From Sediminibacillus massiliensis (GTDB taxonomy: Bacteria; Bacillota; Bacilli; Bacillales; Amphibacillaceae): a DNA stretch of 64,000 bases. How positions within the stretch are numbered: position 1 is the stretch's first letter; every line of letters begins with the position of its first letter. Location of the stretch: NCBI RefSeq assembly GCF_900156915.1, contig NZ_LT732535.1, positions 3,835,967 through 3,899,966 of the forward strand, given 5' to 3'. The notes under the pieces were generated by a model. That model did no database searches. It was not told the origin of the DNA and saw only the letters and a list, made by a program, of their open reading frames with translations. Shown piece after piece: positions 43,137 through 51,975 of the stretch. Made by a program: the position numbers and the translations under genes.

Positions 43137-44633
43137 ATGCCTTCAACAACTCTAACCGATATGCAGGAATGGCTGAGTCAACAGGAAGTAAAAGTTCATG
43201 GTAATTACATTAACGGAGAATGGAAAGAAAGTACAAGCGGTAATACTTTTTCCATCTGCAATTCTGCTCAGCGTGACCAAGTCCTTGGATTTTTTCAAGA
43301 CTCTAACGAGGAAGATGTGAATGAAGCAGTAGAGGCCGCAGCTGAAGCTTTCCAAGGCTGGTCACAGGTTCCTGGGCCGGACAGAGGGGCTGTTTTGTAT
43401 CGCTTCGCAGACTTATTGGAAGAAAATGCAACAGAGCTTGCTTATATTCTATCCGCTGAACAAGGAAAAGCACTGACAGAAGCGAAAGGTGAAGTCATGC
43501 GGGCAGCGAAGGAAGCCCGTTTCGGTGCAGGCGAGGCTTTCCGCATTGAAGGGAACACACTTCCGGGGGAAAGAAGTAATGTATGGAGTTCCACCATCCG
43601 TAAACCACTTGGAGTTGTCGCTGCTATTGCTCCGTGGAACTTTCCGGTAGTCACCCCTGTAAGGAAGATTGCGCCAGCTCTTGCTTACGGCTGCACAGTT
43701 GTTTATAAACCGGCTTCAGTCACGCCTTGGACCTCTGTCGTTTTAATGGAACTACTTGCGAAAGCAGGTGTTCCGAACGGAGTAGTCAATCTTGTAGTCG
43801 GCAGTGGGTCAAGAGTTGGAAACCCTCTTGTGAAACATCCGCTTGTCAAAGGGATCAGCTTTACGGGATCTTCTTCATTAGGGAAAAATATCAATGAAAT
43901 TGCTGCAGGACGTCTTGCTAAAACCCAGCTGGAATTGGGGGGCAAGAACCCGGCAGTCGTATTGGATTATAAAGATGCTGAAAATGTTGCTAAACAAATT
44001 GTATCTGCTGCATTTGCGTGTAGCGGACAACGCTGTACATCGATCAGCCGTGTGATTGTTACGAAAGAAAACAAAGCTGAATTGACCGAAGCGCTAGTCA
44101 AAGAAATGAAAAATGCAAAAGTGGGTCCGGCATGGGAAGAAGGGGTTACGGTAGGCCCGCTAATCAATGAACAGCATCTTGATTCAGTAAGAGAATACCT
44201 CGAGATTGCTTCAGCAGAAGGTGCCAGAGTCGTCTACGGGGGAGAGACTCTTTCAGAAGGTGCTTATGGACAAGGTGCATACATCGTTCCGGCACTGCTG
44301 GATCAAGTTACACCTGAAATGCGGGTGGCTAAGGAAGAAATATTCGGACCTGTATTGGTAGTTTTGGAAGTAGAGGATAAGGAAGAGGCATTACGCGTTG
44401 CCAACAATGTGGAGTATGGGTTGGCTGCCTCTATTTTTACCAATGATTTAACAACAGCCTATCAATTCGCTGATAGAGTCGAAACTGGAATGGTCCACGT
44501 CAATCACGGAACTGCCAGTGCTGCCCATATGCCGTTTGGCGGTGTGAAGCAGTCTGGAGCAGGTGCCTTTTCAATCGGCAAATCGAATGTTGAATTTTTT
44601 ACTGAGTTAAAGTCTGTATATTTTCAGTACTAG
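43137..44633 (+). CDS. NAD(P)-dependent aldehyde dehydrogenase
   Basis: A 498-residue aldehyde dehydrogenase. NYINGEWKES is the usual start motif, and APWNFPVVTPVRKIAPALAYG the cofactor-site segment. The general base Glu is in LELGGKNPAVV and the nucleophile Cys in [23 protein letters not shown] and PFGGVKQSGAG complete the set. The form resembles alpha-ketoglutaric semialdehyde and succinic semialdehyde dehydrogenases in sugar-acid operons. The start is ATG at 43137 behind AAGGGAGTGG. It follows the alcohol dehydrogenase by 21 nt. Confidence 0.9.
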   Translation: MPSTTLTDMQEWLSQQEVKVHGNYINGEWKESTSGNTFSICNSAQRDQVLGFFQDSNEEDVNEAVEAAAEAFQGWSQVPGPDRGAVLYRFADLLEENATELAYILSAEQGKALTEAKGEVMRAAKEARFGAGEAFRIEGNTLPGERSNVWSSTIRKPLGVVAAIAPWNFPVVTPVRKIAPALAYGCTVVYKPASVTPWTSVVLMELLAKAGVPNGVVNLVVGSGSRVGNPLVKHPLVKGISFTGSSSLGKNINEIAAGRLAKTQLELGGKNPAVVLDYKDAENVAKQIVSAAFACSGQRCTSISRVIVTKENKAELTEALVKEMKNAKVGPAWEEGVTVGPLINEQHLDSVREYLEIASAEGARVVYGGETLSEGAYGQGAYIVPALLDQVTPEMRVAKEEIFGPVLVVLEVEDKEEALRVANNVEYGLAASIFTNDLTTAYQFADRVETGMVHVNHGTASAAHMPFGGVKQSGAGAFSIGKSNVEFFTELKSVYFQY

Positions 44634-44753
44634 CAAATAGATGTATGATAGATGGAGAGGGGAGGATGCAGTCTGGCAATTATGCAGTAGGGCATAAAGT
44701 TGTGTCGGTCTTCCTCCTTTTTTCCATTTGACTAGAAAAGGGGACGGTTTAAG

Positions 44754-45887
44754 ATGAAAGTTGTAGTAGCTCCCGATTCATTTAAAGGTTCTGTTAGTGC
44801 CAAAGATATTTGTTTAGCAGTGGAAACGGGGATTAAACGAGTATTCTCTGATGCCATTGTTGACCAAATACCTTTGGCAGATGGCGGGGAGGGTACCATG
44901 GAAAACCTTGTCTTTGCTTCTAATGGAAGCACTTACCCTGTTAATGTAACGGGTCCGTTGGGAGATAAAGTACAAGCTGCCTACGGGGTAATGGGCGACG
45001 GTATGACAGTAGTAATCGAAATGGCTCAAGCTTCAGGTCTTCCGCTTGTACCGGAGAATAAACGCAATCCTATGGTGACAACAAGCTACGGAACCGGAGA
45101 GTTGATTAAGCATGCTTTGCATGCGGGCTATCGTAAATTTATTATCGGCTTGGGTGGAAGCGCCACCAATGATGGGGGAGTTGGCATGCTGCAAGCCCTT
45201 GGCATTAATTTTTACGATGAGAATGGAAAGCATATTAGTAAAGGTGGAAGAGGACTGCTTGATTTGAAGACTTATGATGGCAGCGGGCTAGACACTAGAG
45301 TTAAAGAATCGCATTTCACTATAGCAAGCGATGTGACGAATAGATTGTGCGGGCCTAATGGAGCTTCGGCAATTTTTGGACCGCAAAAAGGGGCCACTCC
45401 GGAAATGATCGACAAACTGGATATGGCACTGAACAATTTTGCTGAAATTGTAGAGAAGAAAACTGGAATCAATGTAAAAGAAATGCAAGGCGGAGGAGCA
45501 GCAGGTGGAATGGGTGCAGCTCTGCTTGCCTTTTTAGGTGCCGAGATAAAATCCGGGATTAATGTGGTAATGGAGCAAACAGGTTTCGAGGAAAGATTGA
45601 AGGATGCTGATTTATTAATTACAGGGGAAGGTAAGCTGGATGGACAAACGTTGTCAGGGAAAGTCATAAAAGGTGTTTGCGCTCCGGCAGTTAAACAAGA
45701 TGTCCCAATTATTGCTTTATGCGGGACTGTGGATATAGGAACGGACAAATCAAATGACATGGGCCTTTTGTGTGCTTTATCGATAGTACCGGGACCTTGT
45801 TCGCTTGAAACTGCTCTGCGTGAAGCACCGGCGTGGATAACGGAGAGAACAGAAGCGATTATGCAAATTATTAAACATTACAAGTGA
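44754..45887 (+). CDS. Glycerate kinase (GarK/GlxK family)
   Basis: A 377-residue glycerate kinase of the two-domain GarK type. VVAPDSFKGSVSAKDICLAVETG is the N-terminal signature, DQIPLADGGEGTMENLV the second, and GLGGSATNDGGVGMLQALG and GGGAAGGMGAALLAFLGAEI the later ones. It phosphorylates D-glycerate, usually to 2-phosphoglycerate, and feeds lower glycolysis. AAAAGGGGACGG precedes the ATG. The 120-nt gap before it contains a GGAGGA/TCCTCC pair followed by T residues, so partial termination is possible. The gene is the best clue that this cluster produces glycerate. Confidence 0.92.
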   Translation: MKVVVAPDSFKGSVSAKDICLAVETGIKRVFSDAIVDQIPLADGGEGTMENLVFASNGSTYPVNVTGPLGDKVQAAYGVMGDGMTVVIEMAQASGLPLVPENKRNPMVTTSYGTGELIKHALHAGYRKFIIGLGGSATNDGGVGMLQALGINFYDENGKHISKGGRGLLDLKTYDGSGLDTRVKESHFTIASDVTNRLCGPNGASAIFGPQKGATPEMIDKLDMALNNFAEIVEKKTGINVKEMQGGGAAGGMGAALLAFLGAEIKSGINVVMEQTGFEERLKDADLLITGEGKLDGQTLSGKVIKGVCAPAVKQDVPIIALCGTVDIGTDKSNDMGLLCALSIVPGPCSLETALREAPAWITERTEAIMQIIKHYK

Positions 45888-45918
45888 CGCGGATCAATTG
45901 CCAGACAGAGGAGGGATT

Positions 45919-46884
45919 ATGGTGAAACCGAAAATTTACATAACAAGAAAAATTCCAGACGAGATTGTGAATAAACTGGAACAAGAGTGCCAGGTCCGGA
46001 TGTGGGAGGAAAGCGAAGCTCCTGTTCCGAGAGAGGTACTGGAAAAGGAAGTAGCCGATATTGACGGCTTGTATTGTTTGTTAACAGAGTCGGTTGATAA
46101 GGATTTACTCGATAAAGCTACTTCTTTAAAAGTAGTCAGCAATATGGCTGTAGGTTACAACAACATTGATATAGATGCTGCTGCAGAAAAAGGGATAACT
46201 GTTACCAATACTCCCGGAGTTTTAACAGAAACCACCGCTGACTTGACGTTCGCTCTGCTTATGGCAACAGCCAGAAGAATAGTGGAAGCCTCGGACTATT
46301 TGAAAAACGGAGATTGGAAGACGTGGTCACCAATGCAACTGACTGGTCAGGATATCTTTGGGGCGACCTTGGGCATTATCGGTATGGGGCGGATCGGTGA
46401 AGCGGTTGCCAGACGGGCGCGCGGGTTTGATATGGAAGTATTATATAATAATAGAAGTAGGAAACCTAAAGTAGAAGAAGAGCTTGGGACCACTTATGTG
46501 GCCATGGAAGATTTGCTTCGGCAATCAGATTTTGTTTGCATCCTTGCTCCTTATACCCCTGAAACAGAAAATCTGATTACCGCCAAAGAACTGGCGCTCA
46601 TGAAAGAAACTGCCATATTAATCAATACGGCGCGCGGGGGTATCGTCAATGAGACGGATCTTTACGAGGCTTTAAAAAACAAACAGATATGGGCAGCAGG
46701 AATTGATACTTTTGAAAAAGAGCCAATAGATTTAGAGAATCCATTATTAAAATTGGATAACATCGTGACACTTCCCCATATAGGCAGCGCAAGCATAAAA
46801 ACAAGAATGAAAATGGCAGATTTAGCTGCTGATAATTTACTTTCTGTTCTTTTTAGCGAGAAGCCGCAAAACGTTATAGTATGA
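45919..46884 (+). CDS. D-isomer-specific 2-hydroxyacid dehydrogenase (glyoxylate/hydroxypyruvate reductase type)
   Basis: A 322-residue NAD(P)-dependent 2-hydroxyacid dehydrogenase. The Rossmann signature GATLGIIGMGRIGEAVARRA lies in the middle, the catalytic Arg in INTARGGIVNE, Glu in TFEKEPI, and His in LPHIGSAS. The text fits glyoxylate or hydroxypyruvate reductases of the GyaR type, which make glycolate or D-glycerate. The start is ATG at 45919 behind GAGGAGGGA. Next to the glycerate kinase, reduction of hydroxypyruvate to D-glycerate is plausible. Confidence 0.9.
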   Translation: MVKPKIYITRKIPDEIVNKLEQECQVRMWEESEAPVPREVLEKEVADIDGLYCLLTESVDKDLLDKATSLKVVSNMAVGYNNIDIDAAAEKGITVTNTPGVLTETTADLTFALLMATARRIVEASDYLKNGDWKTWSPMQLTGQDIFGATLGIIGMGRIGEAVARRARGFDMEVLYNNRSRKPKVEEELGTTYVAMEDLLRQSDFVCILAPYTPETENLITAKELALMKETAILINTARGGIVNETDLYEALKNKQIWAAGIDTFEKEPIDLENPLLKLDNIVTLPHIGSASIKTRMKMADLAADNLLSVLFSEKPQNVIV

Positions 46885-46946
46885 AGATTCTTCTAAAACA
46901 TGCTTAGCCCTTATACATAAGGCTATAAATTCAGGATGGTGATGGA

Positions 46947-47561
46947 ATGAGAGGTTCTGACAATATTGTATTTAAAATAATGGAAAACTTTGTGAATTTT
47001 ATTATCCTGAATGTCATATGGTTATTATTTTGCCTTCCTGTTATCACTTTTTTCCCTGCTTCTAAAGCGATGATGGGAGTATCGCGGAATTGGGTTATAG
47101 AAAAGGTGGAGGGGGGTGTGTTACGACAGTTCCTTGACTGCTTTAAAGAAGACTTCAGAAAATCGTTCCTTATCGGCTTAATGCTTTGGGGAATTGCCCT
47201 CGTACTGTGGTTTGATTTTGGCATTTTGCTACAAGCGGAGTTTGCCGGTAGTAGGCCATTATTTGTCTTACTAGTATTACTCTCGACCGCTTTTATATTT
47301 ATAAGTATATATCTGTTATTCTTGCTGGTAACATATGAACTATCTATCAAGGATTTAATCAAGAATTCTTTTCTTTTTTCAATAGCCAATATTGTTTACA
47401 CATCAATATTCGTTGTAATCATTGCCGTATCTTTGTTCCTTGTTTATTTATTCCCCTTCCTGATCGTCGTATTAGGGAGTCTTACCTCTTATCTCCTGTA
47501 TTTACTATTTAACAGAATCGTAAATACAAGAGAGGAAGCAAAGAGCATAGAAGAAACATAA
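46947..47561 (+). CDS. DUF624 (YesL-like) integral membrane protein
   Basis: A 204-residue DUF624 protein with about five membrane segments. FVNFIILNVIWLLFCLPVITFFPASKAMM is the family start, somewhat diverged from the two minus-strand copies. The C-terminus is acidic. GGATGGTGATGG precedes the ATG. It is the last gene of the region 3 operon, 62 nt after the dehydrogenase gene. The gap before it contains a TAGCC/GGCTA inverted repeat without a T-run. Function unknown; a link to the CUT1 transporter is inferred from repeated gene neighbourhood. Confidence 0.85.
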   Translation: MRGSDNIVFKIMENFVNFIILNVIWLLFCLPVITFFPASKAMMGVSRNWVIEKVEGGVLRQFLDCFKEDFRKSFLIGLMLWGIALVLWFDFGILLQAEFAGSRPLFVLLVLLSTAFIFISIYLLFLLVTYELSIKDLIKNSFLFSIANIVYTSIFVVIIAVSLFLVYLFPFLIVVLGSLTSYLLYLLFNRIVNTREEAKSIEET

Positions 47562-47827
47562 GGAGACCCAGGCAGAAAGTCAACAACATAACAGCCCTTT
47601 TAATGAAATTGGGCGATAGTTGATGAAAACATGGTTCCAGGCAAAAGTTTAAGATGAAGAGGTATGTGTGTACTAAAACTTATGATAAGTCGAATAGGAA
47701 TGAGGGCTCTACATAAATTAATTCTGGATGTAGAAACATGTTCAACCATACATTAATCCTTTGTGACTATACTAATTTTCCTAAAAAAAGGGTATAATAG
47801 TATTAGGAACAAGAAAGGGGAATGTAA

Positions 47828-48016
47828 ATGGCTTATTATAACAACAAGAAAGAACCAACCCCGGAAGTAGAAACGAACGTTTGGTCCTGTACAAGCGATG
47901 ACTGTGCAGGTTGGATGAGAGAAGATTTCACTTTTGAAGAAACTCCTACTTGTCCTTTATGCCAGTCAAAGATGGAAAAAGGAACGAAAACTTTACCACA
48001 GATTAACGGAAATTAA
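47828..48016 (+). CDS. YdjO-type small cold-inducible zinc-ribbon protein
   Basis: A 62-residue protein that resembles Bacillus YdjO. Two cysteine pairs are visible: WSCTSDDCAGW near residue 20 and PTCPLCQSKM near 45, forming a zinc ribbon (C-x5-C, C-x2-C). YdjO is described as cold-inducible in B. subtilis; its molecular role is unknown. AAAGGGG precedes the ATG. A TATAAT box at 47793-47798 lies 30 bp upstream, with a weak -35. It is monocistronic with its own terminator. Confidence 0.82.
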   Translation: MAYYNNKKEPTPEVETNVWSCTSDDCAGWMREDFTFEETPTCPLCQSKMEKGTKTLPQINGN

Positions 48017-48034
48017 TTATCATAGAACGGAAGG

Positions 48035-48066
48035 AATAACCACTCTGATAAAGGGTGGTTATTTTT
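48035..48066 (+). terminator. Rho-independent terminator after ydjO
   Basis: AATAACCACTCT pairs with AGGGTGGTTATT around a short loop and is followed by TTTT. Confidence 0.88.
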
Positions 48067-48086
48067 TGGCAAAAAATACAAATTAT

Positions 48087-48116
48087 TTGTGTTTTTAAAT
48101 AATTTGTTGTTATAAT
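48087..48116 (+). promoter_or_regulatory. Promoter of the aldehyde dehydrogenase operon
   Basis: TTGTGT (48087-48092), 18-bp spacer and TATAAT (48111-48116). A second possible box, TTAACC-18-TATAAT (48128-48157), overlaps the cre site. Confidence 0.6.
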
Positions 48117-48155
48117 CTACAGTAGATTAACCACTCCATGATTTTCATCCTTATA

Positions 48156-48170
48156 ATGTAAGCGATTGCA
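48156..48170 (+). promoter_or_regulatory. cre site (CcpA) upstream of the aldehyde dehydrogenase gene
   Basis: ATGTAAGCGATTGCA fits the cre consensus with no mismatch. It lies 40-55 bp after the first promoter's -10 box and just before the ribosome binding site. Confidence 0.8.
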
Positions 48171-48191
48171 TTTTAAAAAGGAGGATATCTA

Positions 48192-49712
48192 ATGAAGTAT
48201 GAAGCGCCAAATCAACCAGGATCTGTAGTGGAGTTTAAGGAAAGGTACGGTAACTTTATTGGTGGTGAATGGAGAGAACCGGTTAGTGGGGAGTATTTCG
48301 ACAATGTGAGCCCGGTTACCGGTGAAGTGTTTTGTCAAATAGCAAGGTCTAACGCCGATGACGTGGAGCGGGCATTGGATGCTGCTCATGAAGCAAAAAC
48401 AGCCTGGGGGAAAACATCTCCTGCTGAAAGAGCGGTTATCCTTAATAAAATAGCCGACCGGATGGAAGAGAATCTTGAAAAGCTGGCTGTTGCTGAGACA
48501 TGGGATAACGGAAAGGCTGTCAGGGAGACATTGGCTGCAGATATTCCGCTTGCAGTTGACCATTTTCGATATTTTGCTGGAGTAATCCGGGCACAGGAAG
48601 GCAGTCTAAGCCAGTTGGATGATGACACAGTTGCTTATCACTTCCATGAGCCGCTTGGAGTGGTAGGTCAGATTATCCCGTGGAATTTCCCGATTCTGAT
48701 GGCAACATGGAAACTGGCTCCAGCACTTGCTGCAGGAAATGCGGTTGTGCTTAAGCCTGCTGAGCAGACACCGGCTTCTATCCATGTATTGATGGAGCTC
48801 ATTCATGATTTACTGCCTCCTGGTGTGGTCAATATAGTAAACGGATTTGGAGTCGAAGCAGGTAAGCCGCTTGCTTCCAACAGCCGGATTGCCAAAATCG
48901 CCTTTACAGGTGAAACAACGACAGGACGCCTGATCATGCAATATGCTTCAGAAAACATCATCCCTGTCACATTGGAACTCGGCGGTAAGTCTCCGAATAT
49001 ATTCTTTAAAGATGTCATGGATGCGGACGATTCATTTCTTGATAAAGCAATAGAAGGTTTTACTATGTTTGCTCTTAACCAAGGAGAGGTATGTACTTGT
49101 CCTTCGCGGGCACTGATCCATGAATCTATTTATGATCAATTCATAGAAAGAGCAGTCAACAGAGTTAAGGAAATCAAGATCGGTCATCCGCTTGATACGG
49201 ATACAATGATGGGAGCTCAAGCTTCTTTGGAACAGATGGAAAAAATCACTTCATACTTAGATATCGGAAAACAAGAAGGAGCGGAAGTGCTTGTCGGCGG
49301 TAACAGGAATGCCCTTGAAGGGGACCTTTCCAATGGATATTATGTGGAACCTACTATTTTTAAAGGCAGCAACAATATGAGAGTGTTCCAGGAGGAGATA
49401 TTCGGCCCGGTCCTTTCTGTGACAACATTCAAAGATGACGAAGAGGCATTGTCTGTTGCCAATGATACGCTTTACGGTCTTGGTGCAGGTGTCTGGTCAC
49501 GCAATATCAATACAGCATACCGGTTCGGCCGGGAAATCGAAGCCGGACGTGTATGGACGAATTGCTACCATCAGTATCCGGCACATGCAGCATTCGGTGG
49601 TTACAAAAAATCTGGAATCGGACGCGAAAACCATCGCATGATGCTTGATCATTACCAGCAAACAAAAAATCTGCTGGTAAGTTACAGCACTGATCCAGCC
49701 GGTTTATTTTAA
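48192..49712 (+). CDS. Aldehyde dehydrogenase (acetaldehyde dehydrogenase type)
   Basis: A 506-residue aldehyde dehydrogenase of the AldB/AcoD type, which oxidises acetaldehyde and related aldehydes with NAD(P). [16 protein letters not shown] begins the domain. [22 protein letters not shown], the base Glu in [12 protein letters not shown], and the nucleophile in [13 protein letters not shown] (the GEVC form typical of this subgroup) are present. AAAGGAGGAT precedes the ATG. It is followed by a DUF779 gene, its frequent partner. The perfect cre site marks it as glucose-repressed. Confidence 0.92.
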   Translation: MKYEAPNQPGSVVEFKERYGNFIGGEWREPVSGEYFDNVSPVTGEVFCQIARSNADDVERALDAAHEAKTAWGKTSPAERAVILNKIADRMEENLEKLAVAETWDNGKAVRETLAADIPLAVDHFRYFAGVIRAQEGSLSQLDDDTVAYHFHEPLGVVGQIIPWNFPILMATWKLAPALAAGNAVVLKPAEQTPASIHVLMELIHDLLPPGVVNIVNGFGVEAGKPLASNSRIAKIAFTGETTTGRLIMQYASENIIPVTLELGGKSPNIFFKDVMDADDSFLDKAIEGFTMFALNQGEVCTCPSRALIHESIYDQFIERAVNRVKEIKIGHPLDTDTMMGAQASLEQMEKITSYLDIGKQEGAEVLVGGNRNALEGDLSNGYYVEPTIFKGSNNMRVFQEEIFGPVLSVTTFKDDEEALSVANDTLYGLGAGVWSRNINTAYRFGREIEAGRVWTNCYHQYPAHAAFGGYKKSGIGRENHRMMLDHYQQTKNLLVSYSTDPAGLF

Positions 49713-49761
49713 CAGCAAAATGTTACCGGACAGGAATATACTTTCCGGAAAGGGTGGGAGA

Positions 49762-50112
49762 ATGGTCGATAAAGTGACCGCAACAGAAACTGCTTTAGAG
49801 CTGATTGGCCGTTTGAAAAAAAGGCACGGACCTTTGTTGTTTCACCAATCGGGCGGCTGCTGTGATGGCAGCTCTCCTATGTGTTTTCCGAGGGATGAAT
49901 TCCGTGTGGGAAATTCGGATGTGAAGCTCGGAGAAATTGATGGCACCCCGTTCTATATGTCAAAAGATCAGTATGAATATTGGAAACACACGCAATTGAT
50001 CATCGATGTCGTCGATGGCAGGGGAGGCATGTTTTCACTGGAAGGACCTGAGGGTAAACGATTTTTGACAAGATCGCGGGTATTCACAGATGAGGAAAGA
50101 CAAACACTATAA
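49762..50112 (+). CDS. DUF779 protein linked to aldehyde dehydrogenase
   Basis: A 116-residue DUF779 protein. The family cysteine/histidine block reads LLFHQSGGCCDGSSPMCF near residues 25-42 and may bind a metal. Later parts are DVKLGEIDGTPFYMS and YWKHTQLIIDVVDGRGG. These proteins are nearly always encoded next to acetaldehyde-type dehydrogenases, suggesting a helper or redox role. The start is ATG at 49762 behind AAAGGGTGGGAG; the longer frame from 49720 has no ribosome binding site. It follows the dehydrogenase by 49 nt. Confidence 0.85.
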   Translation: MVDKVTATETALELIGRLKKRHGPLLFHQSGGCCDGSSPMCFPRDEFRVGNSDVKLGEIDGTPFYMSKDQYEYWKHTQLIIDVVDGRGGMFSLEGPEGKRFLTRSRVFTDEERQTL

Positions 50113-50116
50113 AAAA

Positions 50117-50153
50117 AGAACCGTCTGTTTTTAGAAACAGGCGGTTCTTTTTT
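50117..50153. terminator. Rho-independent terminator after the DUF779 gene
   Basis: AAGAACCGTCTGTTT pairs with AAACAGGCGGTTCTT (one G-U pair) around a 4-nt loop, with TTTTTT after and A residues before. Confidence 0.9.
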
Positions 50154-50357
50154 GTTCTAATGCTTATTAGGTGGACCCGCTGACCTTAATCCGTTTACTT
50201 CAAAATATCTTTTTCAAATGTAATTTAAATGTAAAAAAAGCGGTAACCCCCGTATATATAGCTTTTGGACAATCTGGCCATTATCTTATTGTTTGCATCC
50301 TTAATCAGGGCATGTTTAAATAGGGTAGAATCTTCAAAGAAATGAGGTAATCTCTGT

Positions 50358-51098
50358 ATGAAAAAATTGCAATTGTTACTTGCAGTTCTATTTATAAATG
50401 TCTTGTTGGTAGCATGTAGTGGCGAAGATGACAATGAGAGCGCAGAGAACAATGAAAACACAGAAGAAACTGCCCAGGAACAAGAAGAACAGGAGGGGCA
50501 GGAACAAGAACAAATAGAATCCAACGTCGGTGATGATGAAGTTGTGGCAATTGTAAATGGAGAAGAAATAGAAGGCCAAAGGTATAATGTTGCCTTCAAC
50601 CAGACACTTGCATCCATGCAGCAGGCAGCCCAGCAATCTGGACAACAAGTTGACAAGGAGCAGGTCAAACAGCAGACAGTTGATTCATTGGTAAATCAGG
50701 AACTTATTATGCAGGATATTGAGGAAAAAGGAATCGAAGTATCCGAAGATGAAATTGCCGAGAATTTCGATGAGTTTAAATCTCAATATGAATCTGATGA
50801 ACAGTTCAACGAAGCACTGGAAACCAATGACTATACCGAAGAATCATTAAAAGCAGATATTTCCGATGAGTTGAAAATACAGCAATACCTTGATGAAGAA
50901 CTTCCGGAAACGGAAGTTACTGATGATGAAGTACAAGAATACTATGATCAATTGGCTAGTCAGAACGACGAACTGCCTAAATTCGAAGAGGTAGAGTCAC
51001 AAATCAGACAAAGCCTGGAGCAGCAAAAACAAAATGAAAAATTGACTCAACTGCTTGATGAGTTAAGAGAAGAAAGTGAAATCGAAGTAAGAGTATAA
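50358..51098 (+). CDS. SurA-N-domain lipoprotein (PrsA-like without isomerase domain)
   Basis: A 246-residue lipoprotein. The signal ends in the lipobox LVAC (Cys20), followed by a 40-residue Glu/Gln/Asn-rich linker. A SurA/PrsA N-terminal-type chaperone domain then starts at VAIVNGEEIEGQRYN and is helical to the end (LVNQELIMQDIEEKGIEVSEDEI). No parvulin rotamase domain is present between the two helical halves. It is likely an extracytoplasmic chaperone or folding helper at the outer membrane face. The acidic, glutamine-rich linker fits a salt-adapted Bacillus relative. AATGAGGTAAT precedes the ATG weakly. Monocistronic. Confidence 0.83.
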   Translation: MKKLQLLLAVLFINVLLVACSGEDDNESAENNENTEETAQEQEEQEGQEQEQIESNVGDDEVVAIVNGEEIEGQRYNVAFNQTLASMQQAAQQSGQQVDKEQVKQQTVDSLVNQELIMQDIEEKGIEVSEDEIAENFDEFKSQYESDEQFNEALETNDYTEESLKADISDELKIQQYLDEELPETEVTDDEVQEYYDQLASQNDELPKFEEVESQIRQSLEQQKQNEKLTQLLDELREESEIEVRV

Positions 51099-51180
51099 TG
51101 TTGTTATAAAATCCAAGTAATTAAGTAGAGATGACCTCCCCCCATATATCCTACATTATTAAAAACTTGGATTTTATCAT

Positions 51181-51212
51181 AAAAGGCATGTCCCGATCGG
51201 GACATGCCTTTT
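51181..51212. terminator. Bidirectional terminator between convergent genes
   Basis: AAAAGGCATGTCCC pairs perfectly with GGGACATGCCTTTT around GATC, giving T-runs on both strands. Confidence 0.9.
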
Positions 51213-51225
51213 CTAATGGTACCTG

Positions 51226-51975
51226 TTATTCGAGGGTAATACCCTCTTTTTCAAACCTCGCTTGCAGTTGCTTCACAAAGGGTAGTGCAAACGGACTGTC
51301 TCCGTGTATGCAGATTGTATCCGCTTTGATGGGGATTTGTCTGCCTGACAGTGTTGTAACAGAATTGGATGTAATCATTTCTATTACTTGATTGATTGCA
51401 GCCTCTTCATTAGGTTGCAAGGCGTTCGGCTGGCTTCTCGGTGTTAATGTCCCATCATCCTGATAAGTTCTGTCGACAAAGACTTCATGAGCGACCGGAA
51501 GTCCCTGTTCTTCCGCAGCTTTGGTCAATTCACTGTTGGCAAGCCCGAATAAGGTAACTGTATCGTCGATATCCTTCACTGCCTGGACGATGGCTTTTGA
51601 AATTTCCGCATCTTTGGCAGCCATATTGTAAAGCGCTCCATGTGGTTTCACATGCGAAAGTTTGCCATTATATGCTTTAAGAAAACCTGATAGTGCACCA
51701 GTTTGATAAACAACCAGTTGATAAGCTTCTTCAGGGGTAATCTGCATGAAACGGCGCCCGAAACCATGAAGATCAGGAAGTCCGGGATGTGCTCCGATCT
51801 TAACTTGTTTTTCTATTGCCAGCTGCACTGTCTCACTCATTGTACCCGGATCCCCTGCATGAAACCCACAAGCAATGTTGGCCGAAGAAATGTAATACAT
51901 CATTTCCTTATCATTACCAAGTTCATATCTGCCGTAACCTTCTCCCATATCGCAGTTTAAGTTGGCTGTGTACAT
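51226..51975 (-). CDS. pxpA: 5-oxoprolinase subunit A (LamB/YcsF family)
   Basis: A 249-residue LamB/YcsF protein. The opening LNCDMGEGYGRYELGND is the family signature, followed by IACGFHAGDPGTM, IGAHPGLPD, HVKPHGALYNMAAKD and EVFVDRTYQDDG. With PxpB and PxpC it hydrolyses 5-oxoproline to glutamate with ATP. The start is ATG at 51975 behind GGAGGGAA; ATG at 51993 is part of that site. It overlaps the end of pxpC by 19 nt. The gene order pxpB-pxpC-pxpA is read on the minus strand. Confidence 0.93.
   Translation of the reverse strand: MYTANLNCDMGEGYGRYELGNDKEMMYYISSANIACGFHAGDPGTMSETVQLAIEKQVKIGAHPGLPDLHGFGRRFMQITPEEAYQLVVYQTGALSGFLKAYNGKLSHVKPHGALYNMAAKDAEISKAIVQAVKDIDDTVTLFGLANSELTKAAEEQGLPVAHEVFVDRTYQDDGTLTPRSQPNALQPNEEAAINQVIEMITSNSVTTLSGRQIPIKADTICIHGDSPFALPFVKQLQARFEKEGITLE

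Noticed and set aside
44640..44740. Possible terminator before the glycerate kinase gene
   Set aside because: Only a 6-bp GGAGGA/TCCTCC stem with a loop of more than 50 nt is seen. It is mentioned in the kinase entry but not called.
46890..46930. TAGCC...GGCTA inverted repeat before the third DUF624 gene
   Set aside because: The stem is short and has no T-run, so it is not listed as a terminator.
50225..50668. Cysteine- and serine-rich minus-strand frame over the SurA-N lipoprotein gene
   Set aside because: It is the shadow of a Glu/Gln-rich plus-strand coding region, with no binding site or homology.
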